A DNA stretch of 7,035 bases, from NCBI GenBank assembly GCA_028279205.1, contig JANQSR010000202.1, forward strand, positions 1 to 7,035, given 5' to 3'. This DNA is from Simkania sp. (lineage in GTDB: Bacteria; Chlamydiota; Chlamydiia; Chlamydiales; Simkaniaceae). Made by a program: the position numbers and the translations under genes. Shown piece after piece: positions 1 to 5,928 of the stretch. The notes below the pieces were generated by a model, which did no database searches, was not told where the DNA came from, and saw only the letters and a list, made by a program, of their open reading frames with translations. How positions within the stretch are numbered: the first letter of the stretch is position 1; each line of letters opens with the position of its first letter.

Positions 1-211
1 TGCCGACGTCGGCAAAATGGTCTGAGACCTCGTATCCACAAGATTTACACGCTACTTTAGCCTTGGAAAGAACCTGAGCAAAGTTGCGCCACTTTTCATA
101 ATCCAAAAGGTGCTGCAGATCGCGAGCGAGCCAATACTCGATCCCACCCTCAGCTTGCTGAGCGTGAAGTTCAAAACTGTCTGTAAGTGTTGTGATGAGC
201 TCTTTTTTCAT
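1..211 (-). CDS. dinD: DinD-like protein, N-terminal part (runs off the left edge)
   Basis: The frame opens with ATG at 211 (minus strand) and stays open for 70 codons to the window edge, so only the N-terminus is visible. The segment FELHAQQAEGG, then YWLARDLQHLLDYEKWRNF, then AKVACKSCG and DHFADVG matches the pattern of the DNA-damage-inducible protein D / BRO-N type family: a Tyr-Trp-x-Ala-Arg-x-Leu core, a Tyr-x-x-(Trp/Tyr)-Arg-x-Phe segment, an Ala-Lys-x-Ala-Cys segment and Asp-His-Phe. In E. coli dinD is in the LexA/SOS regulon and its product antagonises RecA filaments; whether this homologue does the same is unknown. The start overlaps the hsdS stop as ATGA, with an AAGG ribosome site about six bases upstream, so the two are translationally coupled. 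DinD-like genes often sit inside type I restriction loci, which fits. Family assignment is firm for the visible part; function is inferred. Confidence 0.8.
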   Translation of the reverse strand, partial: MKKELITTLTDSFELHAQQAEGGIEYWLARDLQHLLDYEKWRNFAQVLSKAKVACKSCGYEVSDHFADVG

Positions 212-1056
212 GCCGCACCTTGCTTTTTATCTGTTTTGATGAGCCTTGTTTTGCCAGTCAGGAGTTCCTGCATGATCCCTTCTTTGAGACTACGGGTTTT
301 CTCGAGACGTTTTTCGAGGTTCTCAATCTCAGCATCTATATCATAGAGAACAGTCGCGATAGCCGTTTGTTCCAGAACAGGGGGTGCTTTGAAAGGAAAA
401 TGAACGAAGTCTTTTTGATATAAATGATTGATTGTTGAACCAGCCTGTAGCTTATTTAGGAAACCCTTGAATATTTCAGAGCTGAGCAAGTAATAAAAAT
501 ATAAAGGATGATAGCTCTTATTGATCGGCCTGATAACAAAGATCCCGCTATTTAAAGTAGCTGGCTTGGGCAGCAGTTGATCAACATAAGCCACCTTACC
601 AATTGTTCCATCTTTGGTTAAAAGGATGTCTCCAGGCCTGACTTGAATATTTTTGTCTTGATCGTAACGCTCTTGTTCAACATAGCAACAGTTACCCCAA
701 TCAACTCTTCCATCCTTAAAATCTGTTCCAGTGATAAGTATATATTCCCCAGTTTCTAAATACTCAGCCGTAGTTAATCCTTGCCACCCTATTCTGGCTT
801 TTAGATACGAATCCTGAGCCATCTTTTTATCTGTCCACTGACCGTCAAAGCCAGGGAGTCGTTTGTTGCCCGTGAGGAGCTCTTGCATAACAGCGGTTTT
901 CATGTCCCGCTTCTTGGCGATCAACTTTTCTAAGCTTATGATCAATTCGTCTACATCAGAAAGTGCTGTTGCAATAGCCGTTTGTTCGGCCTTCTGATCG
1001 GGTAGGTATATTTCAATAGACCCTAAATCACTAGACTTAAATGGGTTAAGCCCCTT
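208..1056 (-). pseudogene. hsdS: Type I restriction-modification specificity subunit HsdS, 5'-truncated
   Basis: HsdS is the DNA-recognition subunit of type I restriction-modification enzymes. It carries two target-recognition domains (TRDs), each followed by a conserved helical spacer, and assembles with HsdM and HsdR. Here the frame is open from 1056 to the TGA at 208, about 282 codons, against roughly 400-450 for a full subunit. What remains is the last few residues of TRD1 (SSDLGSIEIYLP), spacer 1 (EQTAIATALSDVDE to QELLTGNKRLPGF, about 987-859), a complete TRD2, and spacer 2 (EQTAIATVLYDIDAE to QELLTGKTRLI, about 375-235). An in-frame TAA at 1057-1059 ends the frame, and the sequence beyond it is a tRNA remnant, so TRD1 and the native start are gone. 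No ATG lies before codon 52. The TTG at 945 falls inside the spacer helix and is a poor start. It is probably inactive, though half-subunits can sometimes dimerise. The stop overlaps the DinD-like start. Confidence 0.85.
235..378 (-). repeat. HsdS conserved spacer repeat 2 (pairs with about 859-987)
   Basis: The C-terminal conserved region of HsdS repeats the central one: EQTAIAT at its start and MQELLTG near its end occur in both. At DNA level the copies share an exact 14-base block (359-372 and 974-987, plus strand ATAGCCGTTTGTTC). Such in-gene repeats are normal for the family and are the known crossover points at which specificity genes exchange TRDs. Confidence 0.7.
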
Positions 1057-1103
1057 TTATAATTCGTCTGTTAGTCTTTGCAGTCTGTTGTGAATTCTAG
1101 AGG

Positions 1104-1164
1104 CACAAGGGACTTAAAATCCCTTGGACTTAGGTTCGTGCGGGTTCGAGTCCCGCCCCGAGTA
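1104..1164 (+). tRNA. tRNA-Leu(UAA) 3' portion; 5' half missing or scrambled (attachment-site remnant)
   Basis: The anticodon stem AGGGA/TCCCT (1108-1112 with 1120-1124) encloses the loop CTTAAAA with anticodon TAA at 1115-1117. A class II variable arm follows (about 1125-1139). The T-arm is GCGGG/CCCGC (1140-1144 with 1152-1156) around TTCGAGT. The 3' acceptor strand CCCGAGT (1157-1163) and discriminator A1164 complete the 3' part; CCA is not encoded. A working tRNA would need ACTCGGG and a normal D-arm upstream. I do not find that acceptor strand, and the bases where the D-arm should be (about 1083-1103) only loosely resemble one. The intact part is therefore about 61 bases from CACAAGG onward. 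This is the usual shape of the tRNA 3' end duplicated when an element integrates at a tRNA gene. It is probably non-functional. Confidence 0.8.
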
Positions 1165-1166
1165 AT

Positions 1167-1340
1167 TCATTTGTGCTCCTCGCACTTCAAACGGGAATGA
1201 GACAAGGGGAGATTCTCTCGCTAACTTGGGCTGATGTCGACTCTGCTAATGAGTCGATCTTTCTAAAGCAGACAAAGAACAATCAACACAGAACCATTTC
1301 CATTGACTGCACCCAGATCGATCGGGGATCAATCTTTTGA
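1167..1340 (+). pseudogene. Tyrosine recombinase (phage-type integrase) internal fragment
   Basis: One frame reads SFVLLALQTGMRQGEILSL, then TWADVD, an ESIFLKQTKN strand, and HRTISI, ending at TGA 1338-1340. This is the signature around the first catalytic arginine of tyrosine recombinases: a hydrophobic helix, Thr-Gly-Met-Arg-x-Gly-Glu, Leu-x-Trp-x-Asp-Val-Asp, then a Thr-Lys-Asn strand and an Arg-x-Ile/Val turn. Everything N-terminal (arm-binding and core-binding domains) and the later His-x-x-Arg, His and Tyr residues are missing, so it cannot catalyse recombination. The fragment begins within a few bases of the tRNA-Leu 3' end, where integrative elements often place their integrase gene. 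The last residues (about CTQIDRGSIF) no longer look like integrase, so a second breakpoint probably lies near 1310-1330. Confidence 0.8.
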
Positions 1341-1478
1341 ATTGACCTCCCATGAAACTTCTGCTATTAAGTGCTCAGGAAAATTTTGTTTGTTACTCTG
1401 ATTTTTTTAAATCTTCAGAGAAAAGATGGCTCTGGAACCCTCTTTTTTGAATTTTAATTTCCACGAGTAGTTCTCATT

Positions 1479-1484
1479 TATAAG
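1479..1484 (+). promoter_or_regulatory. Possible -10 element for dxr-rseP
   Basis: TATAAG lies 53 bases ahead of the dxr start in an AT-rich stretch. No good -35 hexamer is found at 16-18 bases; the nearest TTGAAT (1447-1452) is 26 bases away. Chlamydial sigma-66 promoters often have weak -35 boxes, so this remains possible but weak. The rest of 1341-1536 holds only a short CTCTGA/TCAGAG inverted repeat and no gene that I can see. Confidence 0.25.
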
Positions 1485-1536
1485 GCGGATGTCAATCATC
1501 CCTAGAAGCGGAGAATAGCTAAAGGTTGCCACTTAA

Positions 1537-2682
1537 ATGACAAAAAGAAAGCAGATCGCTCTCATCGGCAGCACTGGGTCAATCGGAAGAAAAACACTTA
1601 AGGTTGCAAAACACCTTGAAGAGCAGATCCAAGTCACAGCTTTGGCCGCTCACTCAAATATCGACTGCTTAGAAGAGCAAACCAAGACTTTCCATCCAGA
1701 AATAGTTGCCGTCTACGACAAAAAATGCGCATTAGAGTTGCAAAAGCGAACCCCTTGCTTGACTGTTTTGGCTGGGATGGAGGGACTTGAAGCTGTTGCA
1801 AGCTATGGAGGGATCGATCTTGTCATCTTGTCACTTGTCGGTGTGCAAGGAATTCGCCCAGCTTTGAGTGCCATTGAAGCGGGCAAATCGATTGGTCTTG
1901 CAAACAAAGAGGTGCTCATCGCCTCAGGCGATTTGCTGATGAGAAGGGTTAAAGAGAAAAAAACAGTTTTAATCCCCATCGATAGCGAACACAGCGCCAT
2001 CTTTCAGTGCCTAAATGGCAGGCCGAAAACAGAGGTAAACCGTTTGATTTTAACCGCTTCTGGGGGGCCTTTCCGCGACTTGCCTAACGAGGGGTTAAAA
2101 AAGGTTTCTTTAAGTGATGCGCTGAAGCACCCTAATTGGAACATGGGTAAAAAGATCACAGTTGACTCATCCACTCTGATGAACAAAGGGTTGGAAGTCA
2201 TAGAAGCCCACCATCTTTTTGGCATTGATTTAAAAAAAATTGAAGTAGTGGTTCATCCACAAAGTTTGGTGCATAGCTTTGTAGAGTTTATTGATGGTTC
2301 ACTCTTAGCACAGATCAGCGAACATGACATGGCAGTTCCGATTCAGTACGCTCTGACCCACCCAGATAGAAAAAAAGGAATTGTTCCTTGTTTCGATTTT
2401 CGAAAGTATTCTAAACTAGAGTTTTCTCAACCAGATTATAGCCGATTTCCCTGCTTGAGGCTGGCTTATGAGGCTGCAAGAGAAGGGGGATCGATGCCTT
2501 GCTTCATGAATGCCGTTAATGAAGTTTTGGTTGCCCGTTTTCTGAGAAAAGCCCTCTCTTGGTCGGAAATTGGGAAGAAGCTTGAGACTTTGATGGGACA
2601 GCATAAAGCTTTCCCAATGAGCGATTTAGAAACGGTATTTGCTGTCGATGAGCAGGCACGCAAACAAGCATTAACTATTTAG
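1537..2682 (+). CDS. dxr: 1-deoxy-D-xylulose 5-phosphate reductoisomerase
   Basis: Dxr (IspC) is the cytosolic enzyme that rearranges and reduces 1-deoxy-D-xylulose 5-phosphate to 2-C-methyl-D-erythritol 4-phosphate with NADPH and a divalent metal, the committed step of the MEP isoprenoid pathway and the target of fosmidomycin. The 381-residue length is normal. The NADPH-binding loop GSTGSIG is at residues 11-17 and GLANKEVLI at 120-128. The metal ligands are D149 and E151 (in PIDSEHSAIFQ) and E220 (in MNKGLE), the counterparts of E. coli D150, E152 and E231. The substrate loop HPNWNMG at 198-204 and the substrate residues N216 and K217 are present, as is the C-terminal helical part with NAVNE near 325-329. 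The ATG puts the Rossmann strand right after a short basic leader. The ribosome site is weak (AAAGG about 11 bases upstream). The stop is seven bases before rseP, so the two are probably cotranscribed. Confidence 0.97.
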   Translation: MTKRKQIALIGSTGSIGRKTLKVAKHLEEQIQVTALAAHSNIDCLEEQTKTFHPEIVAVYDKKCALELQKRTPCLTVLAGMEGLEAVASYGGIDLVILSLVGVQGIRPALSAIEAGKSIGLANKEVLIASGDLLMRRVKEKKTVLIPIDSEHSAIFQCLNGRPKTEVNRLILTASGGPFRDLPNEGLKKVSLSDALKHPNWNMGKKITVDSSTLMNKGLEVIEAHHLFGIDLKKIEVVVHPQSLVHSFVEFIDGSLLAQISEHDMAVPIQYALTHPDRKKGIVPCFDFRKYSKLEFSQPDYSRFPCLRLAYEAAREGGSMPCFMNAVNEVLVARFLRKALSWSEIGKKLETLMGQHKAFPMSDLETVFAVDEQARKQALTI

Positions 2683-2689
2683 AGGTTCT

Positions 2690-4627
2690 GTGTACAGTTT
2701 ATTGTTGATTATTTTAGCCCTCCTCGGATTGACGTTCCTCGTCTTCATTCACGAACTTGGGCACTACATTGTCGCAAAACGGCAGAAAATGAAAATCGAA
2801 ACTTTTAGTATCGGTTTTGGGAAACCACTTATCTCTTGGACTCGAAACGGGGTGAAATGGCAAATCTGTCTCTTCCTGATAGGTGGCTACGTAAAGATCG
2901 CTGGAATGGAGAAAGAGGGGGATAAAGAACCCCATGAAGTACCTCAGGGATTTTATTCAAAGAGACCTTGGTCTCGCATCAAAGTTGCTTTAGCGGGCCC
3001 TCTTGTCAACTTAATCTTTGCCTTCATCGCCTTTGCCTCTGTTTGGAGTCTTGGTGGACGAAAAAAAGAGTTTAGCAATTTCACACACCTGATTGGCGCA
3101 ATGGATCCCCGATCAGAACTCTATGCAAACGGGGTGCGCCCAGGAGATGAGATCACCGAATACAACAAAGAGCAGTTTAAAGGATATATGGATCTTATCT
3201 ATGCGGCAATTGTGAATGGTCGTCCAGCGAGTATCGAAGGAAACAAGATCAATTACTTTAAAGAGACAAAAACTCCCTACGACTATGTCCTCACTCCTTA
3301 CGAAAGCCCACTTTTAAGGGAAGGGTTTAAGACGATCGGTGTTCTTTCTCCAGCCTCCTACCTTATCTACAACAAAGACAAAAGTCCCTGGCACGATGTC
3401 CCCTTTTCCCTCTCGCCGATGCACTCAAGCGATATCAAGTCAGGCGATCGTCTGGTCTGGGCTGATGGAGAGTTGGTCTTTTCAGAGCACCACTTAACTC
3501 AGATTTTGAACAGCCGTAAAGCCCTCCTTACAGTTCGAAGGGGGGGAAAGACATTTTTAGTCAAAGTCCCCAAAATACCGATCAGCGATCTGCGACTAAG
3601 TGAGCAAGAGCAGACGGAGTTTACCGACTGGCAGTATGAAGCGAACCTATCAGGGGAAAAAAAGGGGGTCGACTTCATCCCCTACATTTTGAATAGCAAC
3701 CTGACCGTCGAAAAAGGGCTTTTTTTCGTAAACGAAAACTCAAAGATTACCCACGTTTCACAGATCTTTCCAACCTCTCTAATCGACACTTTGTTAGAGC
3801 CTAATGACCAGATTATTGCTGTTGATGGCATCCCCGTCTCCTCAATTCAAGCTTTGCTTAAGTCTTTACAGAAACGTCGGATTCAGATGATTGTCAAGCG
3901 TGAAAAAAGAGCAGATCCCATTAATTGGAAAGAGGAAGACAGAACCTTTGAAAATGAGACGAACTGGAACGATCTCTTGCCCATGATCAGTTCGATTGGC
4001 GTGCAAGATTCTGTGCAACAAAGCGGAGAGTTTCACCTTTTAAACCCTGTAACACCGATGACTTTGAAGGAGCTTCCCCTGCCTCAAGAGAAAAAAGATG
4101 CAATAGAAACAAAGATCAAAAAACAGATTGCTGAGATCAATAAAATTGACGATTCAAGTGTAAGAGAAAGCCAGCTAAAGCAGATTAAAAAACTTCAAAA
4201 TCAGCTGATGCTCGGGGTGAGCTTTCTAGACAAAGCTGTCATCTACAACCCGAATCCATTTACCCTTTACAACCAAGTTTTTCGAGAGATTGCGCGAAAT
4301 TTGACAGCCTTGATCTCGGGTCATTTTAGCCCGAAGTATTTAGCTGGACCCGTCTTTATCATTAAGGTTATGAAAGAGAGTTGGGGCATCGGTTTAAAAG
4401 AGGCGCTATTTTGGTTGGGAACTATTAGCCTAAACTTAGGAATATTTAACCTCTTGCCCGTACCCATTTTGGACGGAGGGCATATCTGCCTTTCGGTGAT
4501 TGAGAAGATTCGAGGGAAGCCAATCAAAGCAAAGGTCATGCAATGGCTAACAGTTTCCTTTGCCATCTTGTTAATTTTCATTTTTATTTATATGACTTAC
4601 AACGATCTGACAAGAATTTTTCTGTAG
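2690..4627 (+). CDS. rseP: Intramembrane zinc metalloprotease RseP (site-2 protease, M50 family)
   Basis: RseP cuts membrane-spanning substrates inside the inner membrane, classically the anti-sigma factor RseA after DegS; its chlamydial substrates are not established. The HExxH zinc site is H21-E22-x-x-H25 in the first membrane helix. The third zinc ligand is D595 of the LDGG motif in the third helix, just after NLLPVP. Membrane helices lie at about 3-27, 98-120, 570-593 and 617-637. The periplasmic region between helices 2 and 3 spans about 450 residues and holds PDZ-like modules near 133-175, 240-293 and 353-404, then a charged, probably coiled helix (about 464-506). E. coli RseP has about 450 residues and two PDZ domains; chlamydial homologues are longer. 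The start is GTG at 2690 with GAGG four bases upstream, which begins the protein directly at the first helix. It follows dxr by seven bases, a conserved chlamydial arrangement. Confidence 0.95.
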   Translation: MYSLLLIILALLGLTFLVFIHELGHYIVAKRQKMKIETFSIGFGKPLISWTRNGVKWQICLFLIGGYVKIAGMEKEGDKEPHEVPQGFYSKRPWSRIKVALAGPLVNLIFAFIAFASVWSLGGRKKEFSNFTHLIGAMDPRSELYANGVRPGDEITEYNKEQFKGYMDLIYAAIVNGRPASIEGNKINYFKETKTPYDYVLTPYESPLLREGFKTIGVLSPASYLIYNKDKSPWHDVPFSLSPMHSSDIKSGDRLVWADGELVFSEHHLTQILNSRKALLTVRRGGKTFLVKVPKIPISDLRLSEQEQTEFTDWQYEANLSGEKKGVDFIPYILNSNLTVEKGLFFVNENSKITHVSQIFPTSLIDTLLEPNDQIIAVDGIPVSSIQALLKSLQKRRIQMIVKREKRADPINWKEEDRTFENETNWNDLLPMISSIGVQDSVQQSGEFHLLNPVTPMTLKELPLPQEKKDAIETKIKKQIAEINKIDDSSVRESQLKQIKKLQNQLMLGVSFLDKAVIYNPNPFTLYNQVFREIARNLTALISGHFSPKYLAGPVFIIKVMKESWGIGLKEALFWLGTISLNLGIFNLLPVPILDGGHICLSVIEKIRGKPIKAKVMQWLTVSFAILLIFIFIYMTYNDLTRIFL

Positions 4628-4747
4628 TCTAAAAAAATGAGCTTTGAAAGAGTTGATAATTTGATTGGTTTTCTATTGCCCATGTTTGTAGAATCCACTC
4701 TCAAATTGGGAGTCAATCCCACCGTCACAAAAAAGAGTTCAGCTTGA

Positions 4748-4777
4748 TTGATGTTTTTTCTGTATGAAGGTTATGTT
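4748..4777 (+). promoter_or_regulatory. Candidate promoter upstream of the MITE
   Basis: TTGATG (4748-4753) and TATGTT (4772-4777) are 18 bases apart, each 4/6 to the sigma-70 consensus. The -10 overlaps the left target-site duplication, so the MITE would have inserted just at the transcription start and now lies between promoter and gene. No clear rseP terminator is visible in 4628-4747: TGGGA/TCCCA forms a 5-bp stem, but no T-run follows it. Confidence 0.35.
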
Positions 4778-4781
4778 AAAC
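4773..4781 (+). repeat. Left target-site duplication of the MITE
   Basis: ATGTTAAAC directly precedes the left terminal inverted repeat, and the same nine bases directly follow the right one (4930-4938). The repeat is exact and ends at nine bases on both sides. Confidence 0.85.
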
Positions 4782-4929
4782 GGGTGCAATCAAAAGTGTT
4801 GAGGAACTTAAGGTTTTTCTTGAAGGCATGCCTAAACTGAAGGCAAGCAAAAATGGATACAGGGAGAGCCTATTCCAATGAAAAGAGGCTCGCCTAGGTT
4901 AAAGGGCCTCAACACTTTTGATTACACCC
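4782..4929. mobile_element. MITE-like non-autonomous element, 148 bp, 23-bp inverted ends, 9-bp target duplication
   Basis: The left end (4782-4804, GGGTGCAATCAAAAGTGTTG then AGG) and the reverse complement of the right end (4907-4929) match at 22 of 23 bases, with the only difference at base 6. The exact direct repeat ATGTTAAAC lies immediately outside both ends, as expected for insertion by a transposase that makes 9-bp staggered cuts. The interior has no substantial open frame, but has a GGCATGCC palindrome (4826-4833) and a GAGCCT/AGGCTC stem (4866-4871 with 4886-4891). It therefore needs a transposase from elsewhere. A 9-bp duplication occurs in several families (for example IS256, parts of IS4 and IS5, IS1), and I cannot say which mobilised it. 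Near-identical ends and a perfect duplication suggest a recent insertion. Confidence 0.88.
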
Positions 4930-4938
4930 ATGTTAAAC
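4930..4938 (+). repeat. Right target-site duplication of the MITE
   Basis: ATGTTAAAC follows the right inverted repeat without a gap and is identical to 4773-4781. It ends 26 bases before the ATG of the next gene. Confidence 0.85.
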
Positions 4939-4964
4939 ACAAAAAAAAATAGAAGGTGATTCTT

Positions 4965-5483
4965 ATGTTTACTACCGTCAACAAGACAGGGTCTGACTGC
5001 CAATTTGAAGGGCATACGATTCGCAATCGATGTGCATCCGACATAGATGCAGATGCTAAAAATAAATCTCATGATACCCTAGGAGTTGATCAGAGACATG
5101 AGCTGGAAAGAGCAAAATATAGAGGGTGCTCATCAACAAATGATCTGGACAGACTCAACCCTGCACTTTTGGGAACGGCTTGTTTTCTTTCTGGTTTTGT
5201 CCTGGGATCCTTTTTTCAAGGTAGAGGCTCTCTTAAAAAAACGTTCCCAATTTACCCGATAATGGCAGTATCAAGCAAAATCAGAAAACCTGCTGGAATG
5301 AAAGTTAGGCATGTCCGCTATGACAAAAAAGAAGATTCAGAAAGTTTTCTGACTAAGGCTATACTCCTTGCTTCTGCCAGTGTTTATCCTGTTGGTCTCT
5401 TGGTTTGCGAGCTCTGGTCGAGATTTAAACCCACGTTGGAATCCTCATCCCATTTAGAGGATTGGGATGACTTGGATGACTAG
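4965..5483 (+). CDS. Hypothetical protein with two hydrophobic segments
   Basis: I do not recognise this 172-residue protein. The ATG at 4965 is preferred over the in-frame GTG at 4956 because AGAAGG (4951-4956) then sits eight bases upstream as a ribosome site. The N-terminal ~65 residues are polar and charged, with several Cys (11, 23, 55). Hydrophobic segments lie at about 67-85 (LLGTACFLSGFVLGSFF) and 131-151 (KAILLASASVYPVGLLVCEL), with a basic connecting stretch of about 45 residues. The C-terminus is acidic (EDWDDLDD). There is no cleavable signal peptide. The spacing is wider than the tight two-helix hairpin of chlamydial inclusion-membrane (Inc) proteins, so Inc membership is only a possibility. 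It is flanked by mobile DNA on both sides: the MITE ends 35 bases upstream and IS66 debris starts within about 75 bases downstream. It may be a lineage-specific gene; a strong ribosome site and an intact frame favour a real one. Confidence 0.6.
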   Translation: MFTTVNKTGSDCQFEGHTIRNRCASDIDADAKNKSHDTLGVDQRHELERAKYRGCSSTNDLDRLNPALLGTACFLSGFVLGSFFQGRGSLKKTFPIYPIMAVSSKIRKPAGMKVRHVRYDKKEDSESFLTKAILLASASVYPVGLLVCELWSRFKPTLESSSHLEDWDDLDD

Positions 5484-5556
5484 GTGTTGTAAAATTGGCT
5501 GTAGAGTAAACTTGTTGAAAACAAGCTGGCATCGCTTGCTCGAACGAACTGTCCGA

Positions 5557-5696
5557 TTATGTCTTGTCTATAACAGCTTAATCGAGGTTTAGATATCAAC
5601 CCTCGTGACTACCTAGAAGATATCTTCAGGCGTATCATGAGTCATAATCACTCTTCTCTTGAAGAGCTTCTTCCAGATCAGTGGAAACCTTCGTGA
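5557..5696 (+). pseudogene. IS66-family transposase C-terminal remnant, frameshifted
   Basis: Two adjoining frames make up the C-terminal domain of IS66 TnpC-type transposases. The first reads VYNSLIEV up to a TAG at 5590-5592, matching the usual LYSLIET helix. The second, from 5592, reads DINPRDYLEDIFRRI, then SSLEELLPDQWKPS, and stops at 5694-5696, matching the family's NG(V)(N/D)PxxYL...(L/F)RR...(D/E)ELLPW ending. The frame break falls near 5587-5592. Nothing recognisable as the catalytic domain, TnpA or TnpB remains to the left; the stretch from 5484 to about 5556 carries no feature I can support. The element is dead and is the 3' end of a once ~2.5 kb insertion sequence. Confidence 0.75.
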
Positions 5697-5758
5697 CACA
5701 AGTTCATTCCATCCAGCACTTCCTTGGCTTACGCACATAGTGTGATTTAAGCAAAAGA

Positions 5759-5778
5759 TGGGTTCATTAGACGCTTAC
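5759..5778 (-). repeat. Terminal inverted repeat (right end) of the IS66-family remnant
   Basis: Read on the minus strand from 5778 inward, the sequence begins GTAAGCGTCTAATGAACCCA. IS66-family ends characteristically start with GTAA, and this one lies about 60 bases beyond the transposase stop, where the right end is expected. No partner end is visible upstream, and no copy of the following 8 bases (GTCAAAGG) is found upstream as a target duplication, so the left end has been lost. Confidence 0.6.
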
Positions 5779-5808
5779 GTCAAAGGTGTTAAGAGACTTA
5801 GGGTTTTT
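5779..5808 (+). repeat. Diverged copy of the MITE end sequence
   Basis: These 30 bases align without gaps to MITE positions 4789-4818 at 24 of 30 bases, sharing TCAAA, GTGTT, ACTTA and the run GGTTTTT. The match covers the MITE terminal repeat from its eighth base onward plus adjoining interior. It starts exactly where the IS66 end stops, as if the insertion sequence had landed in an older copy. No downstream partner repeat was found. Confidence 0.5.
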
Positions 5809-5867
5809 GATCTTTCCAGAATATTCGATTTTCAACCAGTCAAGGAGTATCTTTATTAAGAAATTAA

Positions 5868-5896
5868 GTGAAAAAAAACATGAAAATTGGTATTAT
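5868..5896 (+). promoter_or_regulatory. Candidate promoter of the Sel1-repeat gene
   Basis: GTGAAA (5868-5873, 4/6 to consensus) and TATTAT (5891-5896, 5/6) are separated by 17 bases. The start of transcription would fall near 5903, giving a leader of about 25 bases that carries the AGAGGG ribosome site (5915-5920), eight bases before the ATG. Confidence 0.5.
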
Positions 5897-5928
5897 AGAC
5901 TTAGTCAACTAGAAAGAGGGTTTTATCC

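Noticed and set aside
1..14. Perfect 14-base palindrome TGCCGACGTCGGCA
   Set aside because: It lies inside the DinD-like coding frame at the window edge. Without flanking sequence or a second copy it is likely coincidence.
1397..1421. CTCTGA ... TCAGAG inverted repeat upstream of dxr
   Set aside because: Six-base stem with an AT-only loop and no T-run on either strand, so not a convincing terminator or operator.
4637..4747. 36-codon frame after rseP (ATG, starting SFERVDNLIGFLLP)
   Set aside because: No ribosome site (the ATG follows a run of A), no recognisable similarity, and a length expected by chance. Kept only as a note.
4782..4929. Reading the inverted-repeat region as the rseP terminator or as a riboswitch
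   Set aside because: The exact 9-bp direct repeat outside both ends is explained by transposition and not by a terminator, and no T-run follows the right arm.
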